Shown here: positions 61,261 to 64,000 of the stretch, piece by piece
Numbering within the stretch: position 1 is the first letter of the stretch
Layout of the letters: every line of letters starts with the position of its first letter
NCBI GenBank assembly: GCA_016711435.1
Contig: JADJSY010000036.1
Coordinates: 14,203 to 78,202, forward strand
From: Lewinellaceae bacterium
GTDB taxonomy: Bacteria > Bacteroidota > Bacteroidia > Chitinophagales > Saprospiraceae
Direction of reading: 5' to 3'
Length of the DNA stretch: 64,000 nt
Program-made: the position numbers and the translations under genes
The notes under the pieces: model-generated
Told to the model about the DNA's origin: nothing
What the model saw: the letters and a program-made list of their open reading frames with translations, nothing else
Databases searched by the model: none

Positions 61261-61391
61261 TCAGCATGGCGCAGCGGGGCGTAAATATGAGTCCAGTCGC
61301 CGGCGGTGTTGACGATGATCATAAAGGTAATGGTAAGTCCCCGGAAGAAATCAACGGCCAGGTAACGTTCTGAAGTAGAGGATGCTGTCAT
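61110..61391 (-). CDS. Membrane acyltransferase (HGSNAT/DUF5009-like), N-terminal part (frameshifted)
   Basis: MTASSTSERYLAVDFFRGLT, then IIVNTAGDWTHIYAPLRHAEW and HGCTPTDLVFPSFMFIIGVS, the diagnostic start of heparan-alpha-glucosaminide N-acetyltransferase-like proteins (conserved His in the first loop). The frame stops at ALLL; adding one base near 61110 continues into VIGLLLNKF. The restored protein is about 370 residues. It is divergent from the Smr-domain gene with a 107-bp gap. Confidence 0.85.
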   Translation of the reverse strand: MTASSTSERYLAVDFFRGLTITFMIIVNTAGDWTHIYAPLRHAEWHGCTPTDLVFPSFMFIIGVSMWFAFGKYQRKWSSEVGWKILRRTALLL

Positions 61392-61498
61392 TTTTAAAAC
61401 AATTGGTGTTCGTTTTGTTGCTTACTTTTGCGAAAAGTATAGACTTGCTGCATTTCTATGCTACATAACGCGTATATTTTTTATAAAACTGTTGTTGT

Positions 61499-62551
61499 AT
61501 GCTCTTTGCAATAGGAACGAGGGTCAAATTCCGGTACACCGGCGAAACGGGCGCCATCACTGCCATATTAGACGACGGGATGCTGCAGGTGCGCCTGGAC
61601 AGCGATCCTGATTTTGAAATTCCGGCTTTTGAAGAAGATTTGCTGCGCAACGATCAGGTAGAGCCGCTTTCTGCAGGCGCCCGGTTTGTGCAGGGAAAAG
61701 CGCCCAAACCACCGGAAGCGCCGCCACGCCGCGAATTGCGCATTCAATACCAGATTTTGAAACCCAAGGGTTTGCAACTGGCCTTTGAACCAATGCCCGG
61801 ACGCGACGGCAGCGTCACACGTTATAAAACCTGGCTGCTGAATGATACCACCCACGAGTTTTTATTTGAATTCGACCTGTTTACGCAAGGTCGCGACGTG
61901 CTCACGCTGGACGGTAAAATGAACATGACCTCGGCGATGGAAGTCGGCGATATCCTGTACGACGACCTGAATGAAGGGCTGGAAGCCTGGATCAAGGTGC
62001 GGCGGCTCACGACCGCAGGACCGGACGAAGCGCTGGAGCGCACGCAAAAAATCAGACCCAAACAGTTCTTCAACAACGTGCATACCGTGCCGATCCTCAA
62101 CCTGCTGGCGCATCATTTTGTGCTGCTCGAAAAATTTGATACATCGGTCAAAGAAGAACCCGCAGAAGATTTGAAGGATTATACGAAGCAGCATACGCGC
62201 AAGCCGAAACCGGTTACGCTCACGGGGTCCAATCCCTTCGCCTCCTTAAACCTCGAAGAGGCTGCCGGTTTTGAGCCTGAAATCGACCTCCATATTGACA
62301 AACTGATGTCCGGCTATGCCCGCATCGACAAGGGCGAAATTCTGCGAATTCAAATGGTGCATTTTCATAAGTTTTTAGACAAAGCCATCCGGCTCGGCGC
62401 GCCCCGTGTGTTTGTGATCCACGGTGTAGGAGAAGGAAAACTCCGCGAAACAATTGCCGATGATCTGCGCAGGCATCCGCATGTGGTGAAGTATAAAAAT
62501 GAGTTTCACCATAAGTATGGGTATGGGGCGACGGAGGTGATCTTTGAGTGA
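61499..62551 (+). CDS. Smr-domain protein with DUF2027-type N-terminal region
   Basis: 350 residues. The N-terminus is beta-rich (IGTRVKFRYTGETGAITAIL; VRLDSDPDFEIPAFEEDL), then a middle beta domain (LQLAFEPMPGRDGSVTRYKT, FLFEFDLFTQGRDVLTLDG), and a C-terminal Smr domain from about 260 (PEIDLHIDKLMSGYARIDKG, VFVIHGVGEGKLRETIADDL, YGYGATEVIF). The Smr domain is the MutS2-type nuclease/DNA- or RNA-binding fold with DLH and HGxG motifs, both present. The arrangement is known from Bacteroidota; the role is unclear, nucleic-acid binding or cleavage being the best guess. It converges on the surface-protein gene at 62746. Confidence 0.88.
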   Translation: MLFAIGTRVKFRYTGETGAITAILDDGMLQVRLDSDPDFEIPAFEEDLLRNDQVEPLSAGARFVQGKAPKPPEAPPRRELRIQYQILKPKGLQLAFEPMPGRDGSVTRYKTWLLNDTTHEFLFEFDLFTQGRDVLTLDGKMNMTSAMEVGDILYDDLNEGLEAWIKVRRLTTAGPDEALERTQKIRPKQFFNNVHTVPILNLLAHHFVLLEKFDTSVKEEPAEDLKDYTKQHTRKPKPVTLTGSNPFASLNLEEAAGFEPEIDLHIDKLMSGYARIDKGEILRIQMVHFHKFLDKAIRLGAPRVFVIHGVGEGKLRETIADDLRRHPHVVKYKNEFHHKYGYGATEVIFE

Positions 62552-62597
62552 ATCGTGAGTTGTGAGTCGTGAGTGATCCGCTTGGCGCTCGATGGTT

Positions 62598-62719
62598 GGC
62601 TTTGGTTTTCAGGCCTGGAGCGGGGTCGTGGTGGTGTCGTGAGTGGCATCGTTTAGGAAAGGACCCAATTCGGTTAACGTGCCACCCACGATCACCACTC
62701 ACGCTTGAAAACCAAAGCC
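62598..62719. repeat. Inverted repeat between convergent Smr and surface-protein genes
   Basis: GGCTTTGGTTTTCAGGC (62598-62614) faces GCTTGAAAACCAAAGCC (62703-62719). Inside, GTGGTGGTGTCGTGAGTGGC faces GCCACCCACGATCACCACTC. GTGAGTTGTGAGTCGTGAGTG words lie just left. TTTGGTTTTCAGGCCTG is shared with the rnr/kdsD element at 33.7 kb. Confidence 0.8.
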
Positions 62720-62745
62720 AAATACCAAAAACCAGGGGGAAGTTC

Positions 62746-64000
62746 TCACCTCTGCAACACATCGCCCGATTTTTGTAAAAGCGAGCCGTCAACCAGGTGA
62801 ATGGAGGTATACCAGACATAAATCCCCGGCGTCAACAACTTGCCCCGAAAGGTGCCGTCCCAGCCGGTTTTTGTATCATTGATGGGAGCGGCGGTGGATT
62901 CATACCAAACTGCCCCAGCGATCATACACCCGCAGCAATTCCACCGCCCGCACTTTGTCGGGATCGGCAAAAACGCCGAAGAAGTCGTTTTGTCCGTCGC
63001 CATCCGGTGAAAAACATTCGGAACATACACAAAATCAGGGCTTTGTACAAAGACGCGAATGCTGTCAGCAGCCGTACAGCCGTTGGCGTCTGTGACCATC
63101 AATACATACATCACGGTATCCGAAGCAGCGATGACAGGCTCGGCGCAGTCCGCGCAACTCAGCCCCGCAGCAGGCGACCACTGGTAAATGAGGTTACCCT
63201 GAACGCCGCTGACCTGCGCGGACAGTTGGCCTGTTCCGCCAGGAGGAATGCCCAGATCCAGTCCAAGATTGACGGATAGCGGCACAGGCTCGTTCAGCAA
63301 CAGCAGTGTATCCGAAGCGCAACCCGCTGCATCCTGTATTTCAATAGTATACATGCCGCCTGCGAGGTTGTCAAATAATGGCTCCTGCACCAATGATGCA
63401 CCGTTGAAACGATAGGAAAATGGCGATTCGCCGCCCTGAATCGTCAGCAATTCTATCCAGCCGTTAGCCGCTCCGGCGCAATCGGGCGGCATGAGGTCCC
63501 AGGATGCAAGTATGGCGGCGGATTCCGTTACCGATTGCGCGGCAGTTGCGGTGCAGCCGTTTGTATCTGTTACGGTTACGGTGTACAGACCGCTATTAGT
63601 AACTTCGAAGATAGATGTCGCAGCGCCGGGTACTGACCATTGGTACGAGACAAAACCTGTGGTAGAGAGCATGGTAGCGCTGCCGTGGCAGAATGCGGTG
63701 TCTCCGGTGATCAGCGGTGGAGTTAAAACATCGAAAAAGTCTAAGGTAAGGCAATGGGTCGAATCGCAGCCGTTCAGACTGCTAAAAGTAACGCATATTG
63801 TAGTGTCTGAATCCAGCATTTGGCCGTTCCAGTTGTAGGACTGCCCGAAACAACGCTGAATATTTTCCTGCGTATTTTGAATCGGTAACAGGCTGACGGA
63901 AATACTATCTCTGAATGTACAGCCCTGCATATTTGTCATTTCAGCCCAGTATAATCCCGCTTCTAAGACATCAAAAGTAGTTGCCTGTGTGCCTCCCTGC
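62746..64000 (-). CDS. T9SS type-B (CHU_C) surface protein, N-terminus outside window
   Basis: The minus-strand frame is open to the right edge (QGGTQATTFDVLEAGLYWAE at the edge), so the 5' end is missing. Visible are PKD/SprB-like Ig modules (CFGQSYNWNGQMLDSDTTIC; SYQWSVPGAATSIFEVTNSG; LYTVTVTDTNGCTA; YRFNGASLVQEPLFDNLAGG), then a gliding-motility-type C-terminal sorting domain. Within that domain two compensating indels (T5 near 63010 and near 62915) hide VFSPDGDGQNDFFGVFADPD and ELLRVYDRWGSLVWYES. The ending TPGIYVWYTSIHLVDG fits the family. It is exported by T9SS and anchored at the surface. Confidence 0.85.
   Translation of the reverse strand, partial: QGGTQATTFDVLEAGLYWAEMTNMQGCTFRDSISVSLLPIQNTQENIQRCFGQSYNWNGQMLDSDTTICVTFSSLNGCDSTHCLTLDFFDVLTPPLITGDTAFCHGSATMLSTTGFVSYQWSVPGAATSIFEVTNSGLYTVTVTDTNGCTATAAQSVTESAAILASWDLMPPDCAGAANGWIELLTIQGGESPFSYRFNGASLVQEPLFDNLAGGMYTIEIQDAAGCASDTLLLLNEPVPLSVNLGLDLGIPPGGTGQLSAQVSGVQGNLIYQWSPAAGLSCADCAEPVIAASDTVMYVLMVTDANGCTAADSIRVFVQSPDFVYVPNVFHRMATDKTTSSAFLPIPTKCGRWNCCGCMIAGAVWYESTAAPINDTKTGWDGTFRGKLLTPGIYVWYTSIHLVDGSLLQKSGDVLQR

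Overview
The window looks like a chromosome segment from the Bacteroidota, most likely a Saprospiraceae relative. The clues are Por/type IX secretion (T9SS) C-terminal sorting domains, a gliding-motility-type (CHU_C) C-terminus, a fused SecDF, a KorA/KorB 2-oxoacid:ferredoxin oxidoreductase beside a GltD-like flavoprotein, -7 promoter boxes of the TAnnTTTG type, and almost no Shine-Dalgarno sequences. I see no rRNA, tRNA, CRISPR array, prophage or transposase gene.

Layout. 1-18.4 kb is a minus-strand block of surface proteins: an SdrD_B-type protein running off the left edge, two small unknowns, a frameshifted helical protein, and a 12-kb gene for an adhesin of about 4,000 residues (signal peptide, beta-helix, tandem Ig-like modules, HYR-like repeats, dockerin/cohesin-like region, T9SS sorting domain). 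19-21 kb is groES-groEL. 21.5-23.2 kb has an SDR protein and a DUF1080 lipoprotein. 23.4-28.8 kb is a minus-strand group korB-korA-lspA-(GltD-like), probably passing electrons between 2-oxoacids, ferredoxin and NAD(P). 29-44.6 kb has an amidase, RNase R, arabinose-5-phosphate isomerase, a TMEM220-like protein, RecQ, a LysM lytic transglycosylase, a broken LytTR response regulator and an M16 protease. 44.7-54.5 kb has a PolX-like PHP protein, a UbiA-type prenyltransferase, a trans-sulfuration enzyme, a glycosyltransferase, release factor 3, a BadF/NAGK-type kinase and phosphofructokinase. 54.6-62.5 kb has an aquaglyceroporin, SecDF, an LD-carboxypeptidase, a membrane acyltransferase and an Smr protein. 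A T9SS type-B surface protein runs off the right edge.

The most striking non-coding feature is that most intergenic gaps hold their own long imperfect inverted repeat (arms about 25-95 bp) built from short degenerate words, for example TTATCAG, GGTTGATAA, GTGAGAG, GGCAAAA, CATTCAT. Some words recur in distant gaps. These elements occur between convergent, tandem and divergent genes, and in several convergent pairs they reach the stop codons. They may act as bidirectional terminators or mRNA-end structures and look like an expanding repeat family. I did not recognise them as a named class.

Caution on sequence quality. About 17 open frames are interrupted by shifts that a single-base change, often in a homopolymer, would restore. 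There are also implausible poly-G/poly-C tracts at 31.1 kb and 40.9-41.4 kb. Most broken genes are therefore probably consensus errors rather than true pseudogenes. Fragments are listed separately where each has its own reading frame.
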